DNA from: Clusia tigrina | Lineage: Eukaryota > Arthropoda > Insecta > Diptera > Clusiidae | DNA: 64,000 nucleotides | Assembly: GCA_920105625.2 (NCBI GenBank) | Contig: OV050033.1 | Location: 130,447,821-130,511,820, forward strand | Direction: 5' to 3' | Part shown: piece by piece, positions 46,539 through 57,249 of the stretch | Layout of the letters: every line of letters begins with the position of its first letter | Numbering within the stretch: the first letter of the stretch is position 1 | Notes under the pieces: model-generated | Databases searched by the model: none | Told to the model about the DNA's origin: nothing | What the model saw: the letters and a program-made list of their open reading frames with translations, nothing else | Program-made: the position numbers and the translations under genes

Positions 46539-47549
46539 CTATCCCATTGGGGCCACCGGCTCCTTGCCAAAGGGAAGCACCACCGACACATCTATATGTT
46601 TTTCCACCACTGGCAACCCGGATGGATTCACCGCCAACGCACCCCCCTTGGTAATATCGATAACCACCACCCCATCCCCGATAGGCACCACCACCCCACC
46701 ATATAGTCCATCATCTCCATACAGTCCACCATCTTCACCTTCGGACAGTTCACCGTCGGCACCTCCATACAGTCCAATGCCTCCAACATTAACTCCACCG
46801 CCAATACCTCCAGACAGTCCATCTCCATTCACTTCACCGGCGCCACCTCCAACCAGTCCAACGCCACCAGCATCAACTCCACCGCCAATACCTCCAGACA
46901 GTCCATCTCCATTCACTTCACCGGCACCACCTCCAACCGCTCCAACGCCACCAGCATCAACTCCACCGCCGCCACCGCCAGCCACTCCATCTCCATTCAC
47001 TTCACCGGCGCCACCTCCAACCGCTCCAACGCCACCAGCAACAACTCCACCGCCGCCACCGCCAGCCACTCCATCTCCATTCACTTCACCGGCGCCACCT
47101 CCAACCGCTCCAACGCCACCAGCAACAACTCCACCGCCGCCACCGCCAGCCACTCCATCTCCATTCACTTCACCGGCGCCACCTCCAACCGCTCCAACGC
47201 CACCAGCAACAACTCCACCGCCGCCACCGCCAGCCACTCCATCTCCATTCACTTCACCGGCGCCACCTCCAACCGCTCCAACGCCACCAGCAACAACTCC
47301 ACCGCCGCCACCGCCAGCCACTCCATCTCCATTCACTTCACCAGCGCCACCTCCAACCAGTCCAAGGCCACCAACATCAAGCTTACCACCGGCACCTCCC
47401 AACAGTCCACCGCCACCAACATCAAGTACACCGCCGAGACCTCCCAACAGTCCATCACCGTGACCACCAGCTATGGGCCGGGCCTGAGTCTGCCAAACGC
47501 AGCCGAACAGTAGCGACAGAGCAACCAACACTTTCATTGTCCGTTTCAT
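46539..47549 (-). CDS. Glycine-rich secreted protein, intronless paralogue 2, with 84-bp repeat expansion and shifted C terminus
   Basis: 336 aa from the ATG at 47549 (signal peptide MKRTMKVLVALSLLFGCVWQ, near TQA|RP). As in the paralogue, a further in-frame ATG at 47591 overlaps the TATA box. The body contains seven 28-residue units (GGGAGEVNGDGV/L-, G run, V-AGGVG-V), five of them almost identical. From about 46697 down, the frame used reads VVVPIGDGVVVIDI... and stops at 46541-46539. The alternative frame instead gives GGGAYRGWGGGYRYYQGG and later GGAPYWGGGGG, matching the family C terminus, with a stop at 46494-46492. A one-base indel in the C run at 46694-46697 is the likely cause. It is either a damaged allele, a sequencing error or a novel C terminus. 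Role presumably structural, like its paralogue. Confidence 0.65.
   Translation of the reverse strand: MKRTMKVLVALSLLFGCVWQTQARPIAGGHGDGLLGGLGGVLDVGGGGLLGGAGGKLDVGGLGLVGGGAGEVNGDGVAGGGGGGVVAGGVGAVGGGAGEVNGDGVAGGGGGGVVAGGVGAVGGGAGEVNGDGVAGGGGGGVVAGGVGAVGGGAGEVNGDGVAGGGGGGVVAGGVGAVGGGAGEVNGDGVAGGGGGGVDAGGVGAVGGGAGEVNGDGLSGGIGGGVDAGGVGLVGGGAGEVNGDGLSGGIGGGVNVGGIGLYGGADGELSEGEDGGLYGDDGLYGGVVVPIGDGVVVIDITKGGALAVNPSGLPVVEKHIDVSVVLPFGKEPVAPMG
46819..47406. repeat. Coding minisatellite, seven 84-bp units
   Basis: The word ccatctccattcacttca recurs at exactly 84-bp steps: 46819, 46903, 46987, 47071, 47155, 47239 and 47323. The middle units are nearly identical, indicating recent expansion. 84 is a multiple of 3, so the frame is kept. 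Confidence 0.95.
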
Positions 47550-47950
47550 TTTGCTTGAAATTGTTGGTTGAACCACGGCTTTTATAATCATTCAGAGCAC
47601 TGGGTTGGGCCAAAAACATCATCGTCATTATTATCCGTGGAGAAACAAACTGAATATAGTGCTTGTAGAAGTTTACGACATCGGCTCTGAGCAGGAAACC
47701 ACACGCAGATCATGGCTATAGTGTTATCTTCTTCCAGCTACAATGACTACCTTAGGCGACACACTAACGTACATAAAATTTCTTGATAACTCTAACAATA
47801 AGTCAATAGAATATACGAGACAAGAGGTTGGTTGTTCTTATTTAAAGAAGAAAGCAGGTATTACATTTCCAGCTAATGACACTCAATCGTTTCAAACAAC
47901 TTGAAGAACAAATTATCATGATACGAAGATAGCGATAGTGGGAGGGGACT

Positions 47951-50055
47951 TCATTTTAATAGTATGTGATATCATGGCTCACACTCACAAGTCCCTCACA
48001 TATATTAGTGGGCACTTGAATTTAAATATATAAAACAGCGGCTGAGATAGAATTAAAGTGGAGAAAATGAAAATGATGAAGAGAAATAAGTATTCGTAAC
48101 GTTTCCCCAAAGTTTTTAAAATAAAAAGTAGTAGTCAAGGTAGTTAGAAAATTTATATTACTTTGCTCGGTTATTAAGATAACTACAAGATTATATCCAG
48201 TAGGACAAAAATAATATATAAAATGATTCCAATTATTTTCAACAATTATTATAGAAATTTTATTTATGTACATCGTTTAAAGTATATTGTTAAATTCTGT
48301 GAGCTGTTTTCATTTTCTTACACACCCACCTCATGCACTTAAGCAGCTACCTCATCCACCCCTACACAGCCACCTCCTCTCCAAACAAATCAACATCGTG
48401 TTGCATTTCAAAAAATTTTCTGCCAACCCCCAACAGTATGTTTACAAAAATGCTAAATGCATATGCATTAATTTCATCTGCTGAATTCATTATAACGTGA
48501 ATATTTTTATTTTAGAAGCATACATTTAGGAGGCTGTTGAATTTAGATTGGAAATATAATTATTTGTATTTATTGACTGGGGACTTCATATTGTAACTTC
48601 CTGGTACATAATATTAATAGTTTTTGCGATAATAAACAATAACAAAATACTAATGAAAACTTAATTATTAAGTAATAAAATTAAATTTTTTTAATATGCA
48701 AAAATTGCATTGAAATGCACCAAAATGAAAAAGTTAAACAATTAAAAGGGAGGATCTCGAAACAGAACCTCTCAAGGATGCGAACGGAAAGGGTTAAGTT
48801 CTTTAAAGCATGACAAACCTGAAGAAATATTCTAAAGGGTTGGAGACTACCCGAAGAATCACTTATATTCTTTATGAAAAATCTTAATATAAATTAGTTC
48901 TTTTGAATTTCTCAGGATGCTAAAAAACTTTTGAAGGCCTCCCGATGTTTTATGATAAACACTATGATATCATAACCTGAGAGGGAAAACTAACAACTTA
49001 TTTCATGTATCTAAAAAAATAACTTAGAGGCCCAATTTCACTCGTATATTGACTTATCCGAAAGAACTATTGGTTTCGAATAATGACTGTTGTTGAGGGT
49101 TATTTCCCAATCGACGATTTAATCATAATTTTTGAAAATATCTGCGAACGATTGTTTCGGCATACTTTGAATAATCGGTCTTGTGACATATTTATATTAA
49201 ATTTAGTTCCTTTCTATTACATACTTTGTCCATAATTTCTTTTCTAATTCATTCAAAATAATTTTAATGATCTCTCATTTAATAATTGTATTGATTCTCT
49301 TCTAAAACACTATTGAATATTTGATTTGCCAAATGTCTATTTACTACACTACCAACTGTGTGTTTACTACACTATCAATGGCAACAATAATGCAATTAAG
49401 TTAGGCTAAATTTTATTTAAAATAATTAATTTCATTCCACTATAAAACAGTCATGTCCGTTATTTCTATAAAAAAAATACGTTAATAAGTGTTCGGAAAG
49501 TGTTTTGTTTCGGCATATTCCTATAAAACGTTATGGAAAAGACCGTTTCATAAGATATTTATAATTTTTTTTTAATAACAAACATATACAGTACTACCAA
49601 TAACCACTTTATTCCTCTATATAAATAATAAATATTATACTTAATTTTCCCATTTTAAATATATATTTTTTTAAATCAATTTAAAATATGTTTATTTATC
49701 CACATTCCAACGCTACATTTTGACAAGCACTGACTTCGCTAGTGCTTCTAAAACTATTGCCATTCCACAGCTGATCGCAAGTTATTTCAGTTAGAAAGAG
49801 ATGAATATAATTAATTGTTGTTGTTCGCTAGTCACTACCCATAAAAAGAAATTTGACATTTATGTCCGTACTGTGAGTGAAGTTTTTATCATTAAAGTGA
49901 AATAATTTACATTAACTGTTTATATAAAAACTTAATAGTCACTGTAGGCGCTATATACAAAAGATTACAAATTATTAACCTAAAAGCCGCATTGAGCTGA
50001 CTTAAATTCTCGTAGTGTGAGCATAAACTGTGATAAAACGACGCGTGCTAAGAAG
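47951..50055. other. AT-rich intergenic DNA upstream of the Brms1-like gene
   Basis: No gene is recognised. Composition becomes very AT-rich between 48480 and 49700. The promoter of the next gene probably lies within the last ~350 bp (49700-50055); no TATA box is evident there. Confidence 0.45.
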
Positions 50056-51306
50056 ATGCCTGTTAAAAATGACGGAGACTCCGATGCGGAGGGGCTCTCT
50101 GGCGCTGAAACATCTGCACCGTCTAGTCCCGGCCATGAAGAGACCAGCGATGAGGAGGCAAATGAAATGGAATCGGACGAATCGTCCGAACTCGATGCCA
50201 ACGAGATAGAGCGCCGGAGAGCTGAGTGCGTAGAGTACTTAGGTGAGTTGGCGCTGGAAATCGGACTGAAGCATGTGATCATATAAATAAATATTAAATA
50301 GTTTGTCATAAATTGGGTTTATTGATCCCAAACACTGTGGTGTCTCAATTAAAAAGCCAACTTAACTTCCTTTGCTACTTGTAGCATCAGATTGATTGTC
50401 CAGTAAAGATGCAAAGTGATATAACGCAGAATCGGCAACAGAAAAAGAATCCAGTTCATTTGCAACAGAAACTACCAAAATTTAACGACCCTAAATTAGC
50501 GTTTGGCGGCAGAACAGATACAAGTCACAAAGGCTTGCACCACACGCTTATTTCTATTCTTAAATTCTGTGGTTTCTGTGGCAAACGCACTGGATTTTAT
50601 TTTTGTTGCGGTTTCTTTTTTATATCACTCTACACCTTTAGACCCAATGATCACATCACCACACTGAAGATCATAAACTGTTATTTAATTAAATTCCAAA
50701 TATTTTTGTTTATAGCCAATCTGGAACGTCAATTCAGTCAACTGCGTGAAATGTATTACTATGAACGCCTAAATCAAATCGAACGACAATTGTCCGACGT
50801 GCGTAGTGGGCGTTCTGAGGAATATTTGCAGCCACTGAAGGAACTGGATAAAGTGTACCGCAGTCGCATCGAAGTCGCCGATATACTGAAAAGCTACAGA
50901 TTAGAAAATATCGAACACAAATTTCTGTCCGAAGAACAGGCCGCAATGCAACATTTTGAGGTAGGCATTTGGCTGCATTTTAAGCAGGAATAGAATTAAA
51001 TATTTCTTCTTTCTTTAGAGCGAAAAACAATTGGCTCTCGATGCCATTTTCGATGATCTGATGGAGAAAATAAGACGCCTCGAAGAAGATCGGCATAATG
51101 TCGACATCTCCTGGGCTGATTGGGGCACCGACAAACGGACGAGTAAAGTGCGCGGACCGGGCCGTAAGAAGGCGGTCACCGTATCCGGTCCGTATGTGGT
51201 GTACATGTTGCCCGAGGAGGATATACTGGAAGATTGGACAACGATACGGAAAGCGCTGAAACGGACATCGGTGACGGCGGTCACGGCCACAACGGTGCCC
51301 GCGTAG
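50056..51306 (+). CDS. Brms1: BRMS1/Sds3-family subunit of the Sin3-HDAC corepressor
   Basis: The model is join(50056..50242, 50716..50960, 51019..51306), giving 239 aa. Donors are GTGAGT and GTAGGC, acceptors TTATAG and TTTTAG/CTTTAG; exon phases are consistent. Residues 1-50 are acidic and Ser-rich (SDAEG, SDEEANEMESDES). The Sds3-like coiled-coil domain starts at ERRRAECVEYLANLERQFSQ and continues through ERLNQIERQL, residues near YLQPLKELD, and SEKQLALDAIFDDLMEKIRR, ending with LEEDRHNVDISWADW, all family hallmarks. A short basic linker and a PYVVYMLPEEDILEDWTTIR-type C terminus follow. The family acts in the nucleus in Sin3/Rpd3 histone deacetylase complexes. The first ATG in frame after an upstream in-frame GTG is at 50056. 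It converges with mRpL49 about 1 kb downstream. Confidence 0.92.
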
Positions 51307-52183
51307 TGACCCAACATTTAACGAATGCACGTCAATTTGTGTATAAATCGAGCTTCCTTCTACGTAGTACCAGCGTACGCAGTCCCTGTGAAACGACGTG
51401 CAAACTATATAATTTAAACAGCCACAGATACTGACGCTTAAGACTTGCTAGTTTTAATTATATTCTTAACGCGACCGTTACTTTTATCCTTTTCATCTCA
51501 GGGTGTATAGCTTAAATTAAAGGGGAATATTTTTTAACACTGGCTTAACTATTTAAAATAGAATTAAATCAATTAGTAAGAATGTAAATTAACACACAAA
51601 TTTTCCATTTATAGTACTTAAGTAAGCATGAATGTTTAAACCACATAAATCCGTTACAATTTCGAAATTGAGAACTGAAATGGTAACTTTCTAGAGACCC
51701 AACCAGACAGACAACAGAGAGCAACTACATTTTGAAGAGTGGGATCTGGTGAAACAATTGCGATGCAGTGGAAAACGCAAGAAGTCAATGTTAGATGTGC
51801 TTCAGCTTCACTTTATTTTGTGGGCGTTTTCTCGCTGCTATTGTTTTGTTGCATTTTTGCGTACAAAAGCAGAAGCTTAGGGCTTTGATTGCGGAGAAAA
51901 TGGGTTACCTTTCTCGTTTACCACTTTTGCCTCAAGCGCTGCAGTTGAAGTGAAGTCATCTTTGAGATTGTGTCCGGAAATTTCCGCCAAGTTTAGCGCC
52001 AAAGATTATTCAATTTGAAACGCTATTAAATATAACTGTTGGTATGGCAAAGTACCTCCTCGCTCGCAATTCATGTTAAAAGTCGCTCAGGTTGGGAATT
52101 TTAGACCCTATCTCATACATATACATATATTTTGGATTAACAAATACAAATACATTTAAATTATTTTATGTAAACAGCCGTTT
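51307..52183. other. Convergent intergenic/3' UTR space
   Basis: Holds the 3' UTR of the Brms1-like gene (+) and the end of the mRpL49 transcript (-). No further gene is seen. Confidence 0.5.
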
Positions 52184-52189
52184 TTTATT
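52184..52189 (-). terminator. Poly(A) signal of mRpL49
   Basis: AATAAA on the minus strand about 95 bp beyond the stop codon. Confidence 0.6.
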
Positions 52190-52283
52190 ACAACTTAAGA
52201 GCGATAACAATTTTAATTCGCATGAAATTCATATTTTCATTACCAAGCCAAGAACCAGCATCGAATTTCTATTTAAAAGCTTC

Positions 52284-52901
52284 TTACAATCCAATCTTCT
52301 TGAGATGCTCTCGCAAAACATCCACATAGTCACCATGGAAGCGTATTTGTCCACTCATTTCGTTAACGCGACTGGCGCAACGTTTCCCATTGCGAGCTTT
52401 CTCCACCACCGCACGCAAATCCTGCTCCAACTTCCAAATATCGCCCTGTACACGCTTCACCAGCGTTACGCGTCGTTGACCACGGAAACGCTTCTCCAGA
52501 TACACCGGTATCATGTAGTTCATTGTACGTGCCACAAAATACTTCGATTCGGACGCATTCACAGGTGCTTGCGGTCTCCATCCCGACGGGTATTCCGCTT
52601 TCAGTGTGGGTTTGGGCACTATTTCGGTGGGGAGCAAACGTTCCACGTACTTCCACTCGGGTGCATTATGCACCACCTCAACTTGCGGATAATCTTCCAG
52701 TGGCCGCACCTGAGGTGACGACTTAAAGCTGCTCAGCCGTACGCTGGCACAGGCTGGGATCTGCAAGTTTTATTACCACTTTAGTTTAAGAATTAAAAAA
52801 TTAATTAAAATTTGTTAAATTACCTTGTTGGAAACAATTTTCCATTGTTGCAGAGCGGTTGTAGTTTTCCACAAGGCTGAAATTAAATTTCTTCCTGCCA
52901 T
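52284..52901 (-). CDS. mRpL49: Mitochondrial large-subunit ribosomal protein mL49
   Basis: The model is complement(join(52284..52760, 52824..52901)), giving 184 aa. Exon 1 encodes 26 residues starting [12 protein letters not shown] and ends AAG|GTAATT; the 63-bp intron ends CTTGCAG and is phase 0. The N terminus is basic, Ser/Thr-bearing and free of acidic residues, as expected for a mitochondrial targeting peptide. The body carries the mL49 (IMG2) family signature: [42 protein letters not shown], the basic [15 protein letters not shown] block, and [18 protein letters not shown] near the C terminus. It is a structural part of the mitochondrial ribosome. Length is usual for the family. The upstream side has an E-box palindrome (aacagctgttt near 53004) but no TATA box, usual for a housekeeping gene. 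Confidence 0.95.
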
Positions 52902-53049
52902 TTTCCCTCAATATTTCTTGGCATAAGTTTCGTTGACAGCTCTGCCCCGGCTGTTCCTTCCTTGTCAAAGGAAAGCAATGGAAATGAAATGGAAACAGCT
53001 GTTTGTCAAATACAAGCACGCAACCAATTGAATCCTCTTTTTGAATTTT

Positions 53050-55150
53050 GTAGACATTCAAACCAGAGATGATGTGAAGAAATTTTGAAATGTTTTTATC
53101 ATATGCAATATTTTGTGTTACATATTGTACATAGCTCCACTCTAGAAGTTATTGTTTATTAAATGTGAGACTTGACACCTTTTTAGCAAATATTGATAGA
53201 ATAGAAGATTACGCAATGTGCAGGTCCGATATTCCTCTCTCGACAAAAAGTCAGCATAACTGATTGGCTGTGACGTCATAAGGCGCTTTTAAATATTTTT
53301 TTTATATGAAAAATGTATGTGCAAATGCACTAATTTATGAATTAAAAGGATTTTAATTATTTTTAATAATATATAACTTAACAAATGTACTTGCAAGTAA
53401 ATGAGTACAAATTGTTGAAAAACTCTTTCGATAAAAAGTACTTAAGCAACGGATTTTCATGTACCAAGAAAGAAAAAGTGAATTTGTGTAGTGATTTAAT
53501 AAATACAAAAATATATTAATATTATATAAATATACATATATTTAATAAATATAAACATATTAGAATTACATTTCTGATAATTATTTCATTTTATATTCTA
53601 ATTATCGCACCAAAACAGTAAATAACAACTTTCACAGCACAAATTTAATTATTAATTTATTTTTGTATATAAATATTATCATAAAATGCGGTAAATATGA
53701 AAATATTTAATATTAAACACAAATTATTACATTTCTCACACAAAAATGCATGCATTTTGGCTGTTCTCTCATTTCATGTGCGCCTTATGACGATATGCGC
53801 AGAGAGAGGAAATTTTTGTACCAGCTTTGGCGCAATCTTCTATTTTATCATGATTGCCTTTTTAGTGCTTAAATGGAGACAGTATTTTAAGGTCACCTAA
53901 AAGTATGCTAAGAAAACGTATCGACATTTTTTAAGATTGAGACATATACTCGTAATATCTTAGAAAGCCCTGGCTGCTAATGCTGTTGTTTAACCTACCC
54001 CCCTTTCCCTATGTAAAGATACATAAAATATTCAGTTCATTATGTTTGTACAAATATAATTGGAAACTAAAGTGTTCAACTGCTAACTTTACTGTTGTTG
54101 ATATTTCCGGTGTTTTTAGTATAATTTGCGCTTAAGTTTATTTTATAATTTACTTATTTAATAAACAACTTATAAGCAAAAATATAATTTTTAGCTCCTC
54201 ACCGCGAACTACGAATTACTATTCACAGTAAACTTTTCAAAATAGGTGTGATGGTTTATTTAAATCCTTTTGGGAATTCTTTTCATACCATATATGGTAA
54301 ATTCAGTTTCTTTACAAAACCATTCAGGTCAAAAGTAGGCACGGTATTGAAGATGGTTCTTTGAGGATCCATTAGAATGCCAAAACGCGAAGTTTCGGAA
54401 CTACGCAAAATAATTTCGTGGCTTTATTAGACTCTGTAAGTTTCCTTGGTGATAAACTCCAAAGAGACCCTTCTTTGTTTTTTTGTTAACCTCGAAATTT
54501 TCAAAAAGACTTTAGAATTATTTTAAACTTCATCGTACTCCTTCCTCAGAAATCCACACTCATAGAAAACTAGGCGGGGCAATCTAAGTATATATGAAGT
54601 ATACATTATCAAATCAAGACGGTTTGTCTCAATATTTACTTATTAGAGAAATAGGAAAATTCCCCATCTAATTTCCATTATCAATAAGCGTTTTAAAGGT
54701 CAACCGTTAACGCACTTCATGCAAATGCATAACTTGGTCACACATGCCAAATTTAAATTAAATCAAAATATAGCAACAACAAACACAGCAACAACAAAAG
54801 CAGCAACAACAAACACAGCAAAATAGTCACTTGCAAATATGTAACTTTACTCATACGCTCTCAGTGCAAAAAAGCACACGTCATGGCACTCATACAGAAT
54901 TTTTAGGAAGACAACAACAACAATAAAAACAAAAGCACTTCAACCCAACTACAAAACGTGGAAGCCTACCCACCTTATGATAACAACAACAACACCAACA
55001 ACAAGCAGAAACGCAACGAAACGTACTTACACTAAAACGTTTTTATTGTAATTTCGTTAACTATTTTTTTACTGGAAAACTATGCTAATGATAAAAAGGA
55101 GAGTATGAAATAGAGAGCGAGAGAGCGTATGCCATTAGATAAACAATTTC
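53050..55150. other. AT-rich intergenic DNA; (CAA)n runs at 54.76-55.02 kb
   Basis: No gene is recognised. TGACGTCA, a perfect CRE word, occurs at 53271-53278 about 370 bp upstream of mRpL49, of unknown relevance. CAA-type trinucleotide runs are scattered at 54770-55010. Confidence 0.45.
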
Positions 55151-55499
55151 ACGATTACTGCATGCAGTAGAAGCAACAAGGTAGGCAAAGAGCAGCAGCC
55201 GCAGCAATTACAGTTACAACAACAACAACAACAACAATTAGCGCATTGCATACACATTTGTGCAATTTTATAATCAATTCAAATTTATTTGCTGAAACAC
55301 AGGCCAGGCCGTCTGACAAAACACGAAGAACGCAAATTGCGCGTGTTTTCAGAGGAGAGTGAGTAGGCGGATACGAGTGTGTGTGTGTGTGTGTGTGTAT
55401 AAGCTGCGCAGAGTGCAGGAGGGGCATTAAAACGCAATCAAGTGATAAAAATCAAAACACAACAAAAGTGTTACAATGCAGTGCTGTTTGGGAAGGGGT

Positions 55500-55645
55500 G
55501 TGATGTGAGGGGGTTAGTAGAGTTGACGGGGTTAGGTAGAGTGAAATGAGTAGGTAGAGTGGTGGGACTTGGTAGAGTGGAGGGGCTTGGTAGAGTGGAG
55601 GGGCTTGGTAGAGTGGAGAGGGTTGATAAAAGTGGAGTGGGTTCA
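55500..55645. repeat. Short minisatellite (ggggcttggtagagtggag)n
   Basis: Units of about 19-22 bp with ggtagagtgg in each, about six copies. The Pro-rich minus-strand frames over it reflect this repeat. Confidence 0.85.
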
Positions 55646-56159
55646 CTCCCAACAGCGCAGAAGAGACAAACACACACGTGACCGACAAATATTGCAAAAC
55701 CATGAATCACAGTAATGCGTTCCACAGACAAGAATCTCAACATTTCGCGCTCTCAGAAGAACTGCGGAAGTTAATACAACTTTTTTTAAAGAAATAAAAT
55801 TTTTTAACAAAATTTCAATAAATATTTAAAATTAATTAATTAAAAAAAAAAATAATTCACAAAGCACAAATTGAAATGGGTGCCTTCAGGAATAGAAAAT
55901 CATGTCGAATTTTTCAAAAGAAAGTGAAAACACCATCTTCCATTGGCTGTTTTTTGAGGCACAAAATTTCAGATTTCTCATGTCCGAAACGAATTGAAAC
56001 TGATTTTGGACTCATCTCATAAACAATTGCACACAAACAATGGCACAGAATAGTTTATTTGTGTTTGCCCTGTCTTTACCAGAATAATGAGGCGCTTCTT
56101 AGGGTCAAATATATTGGGAATAGATAATGTGCATTTCTAATCCCTGGACAAACTTCTGA

Positions 56160-56310
56160 GCTTCAAACAAAAGTCAAAAAGTTTGAAAAGGTGTAACTTC
56201 ATTTCCCTTTCACAATCTATCTCCCTCCGACTAATTCCAGGCTTAGAATACAATGGCATCAATGTCTAAGTGCTTGGAAATCTCCATCCACGGCGGTTTT
56301 CTGGCCTACC
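56160..56310 (-). repeat. Dispersed repeat family, copy 3 (inverted)
   Basis: Reverse-complement relative of 23745-23890, keeping the gg-aggc--gaaaac/agccgaagaagga..., cctagg/aagcctgaa and ggattgtgaaaggga words in the same order. Confidence 0.65.
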
Positions 56311-56491
56311 TTAGTTCTATCAATCTATGCTTATTTTAATTAAAATTTTATGAATATTGATAAGCAATTATTTTGGCGGATAGTGGCAGGATCAATATCA
56401 ATTATGGTGACATTTCATTACATTCGCATTAATTCAAAGAAAAAGGAAATAATGGAAATTGAATATTATACAAACTGTATAGTAACGGGTT

Positions 56492-56495
56492 ATTA

Positions 56496-56577
<82 letters not shown>

Positions 56578-56590
56578 GTATATATATACT
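56492..56590. repeat. (TA)n microsatellite
   Basis: About 100 bp of TA with a few TG interruptions at the right end. Confidence 0.95.
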
Positions 56591-56711
56591 TCCTTTCTAC
56601 AAAGTGAATTGTAAGGTACCAAAGCACAATCAGCAATTATTAAACCTAAAAGTAGGCATCGAGTTTTTTTAATAATCAGAAAGAGTCACGCTTGAATCGA
56701 ACTTCAAATTT

Positions 56712-56892
56712 GTCGGCCTCCGTGGTCTGATGGGTAACCATGTCGTGGGGTCGCGGGTTCAAATCAGAGCATGGTGTAGCAATTCTTTTATTTAAAGATT
56801 TCCTCTTCGAGTCGAAAGCCTTAGTTGCTTGTACTCATTCTCCTCAACCCTCCATTATAGAGTAAGGCATGGTAAATAAATAAATAAATGCT
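56712..56892 (+). mobile_element. tRNA-derived SINE, full-length-like copy
   Basis: Head: ggcctccgTGGTCTGATGG (A box 56723-56733), then GGTTCAAATC (B box 56756-56765). The body has ttcctcttcgagtcgaaagcc and ttagttgcttgtactcattctcc, and the end is a (TAAA)n tail near 56874-56889. This is the most complete copy in the window and the best reference for the family. Confidence 0.8.
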
Positions 56893-56940
56893 AAATTAAA
56901 AGTGGTTGTTTTATCAGCAAAATTTTAAATTATCGTTCAT

Positions 56941-57192
56941 TCAGAGATAGAATGAGCTCATATGTATGTATATAAGTGACTCACAATTTTTTGTCGCATT
57001 ACAGTGTGCAAAATTCCAATGGCGGTAACATTTGATGTCTTTCTTCTCAGCATCGGCAATTAACGAAAGCTTTCCAATATTTTTTTCTATGAATTTTAGC
57101 TCTGTTGCTTCTAGTTTAGTAATGCACATTTTAATTATTGGATCGACATGAAAAATCATTGCAAAAGTTATGAAAGCAAAAGATTTTAGCAT
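56941..57192 (-). CDS. Possible small Cys-bearing secreted peptide (exon 1 or complete)
   Basis: Open frame of 83 codons with a hydrophobic N terminus (MLKSFAFITFAMIFHV) that could be a signal peptide. The mature part has Cys at 23, 55, 64 and 70 and a Lys/Glu-rich middle. A TATA-like TTTATAAG (57233-57226, minus strand) lies about 35 bp upstream of the ATG. Inside the last third, right at Cys70, the sequence reads AATT|GTGAGT, a strong donor consensus, so the true protein may splice to an exon not identified and the printed C terminus may be intron. I do not recognise the family. No paralogue is visible in the window. It could also be a chance ORF. Confidence 0.35.
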   Translation of the reverse strand: MLKSFAFITFAMIFHVDPIIKMCITKLEATELKFIEKNIGKLSLIADAEKKDIKCYRHWNFAHCNATKNCESLIYIHMSSFYL

Positions 57193-57249
57193 TCAATTGA
57201 GCGTTATGACACAACGACTTTAGGTCCTTATAAATTCGAGTCTATCAGT

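Larger units (their letters stand above)
43748..47950. repeat. Segmental duplication block B
   Basis: Counterpart of block A with the same order: unique left flank, orphan 3' end (+), then the intronless glycine-rich gene (-) with its promoter. The promoter-side match (gcactgggttgggccaaaaac onward) continues to about 47940. Confidence 0.7.

Noticed and set aside
46564..47463. 299-codon proline/threonine-rich plus-strand ORF with perfect repeats
   Set aside because: Mirror of the 84-bp repeats of the minus-strand glycine-rich gene. It has no signal peptide, whereas the minus strand has signal peptide, TATA box and paralogue.
50409..50993. 194-codon open frame covering the middle of the Brms1-like gene
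   Set aside because: Its N-terminal 100 codons are intron sequence; family similarity begins only after the TTATAG acceptor at 50715 and ends at the 50960 donor.
55452..55743. Two overlapping frames with a signal-like start and PPLYQ or STLPSP repeats
   Set aside because: Both frames come from one short minisatellite; no promoter or splice support and neither is favoured over the other. Expression data could reopen this.
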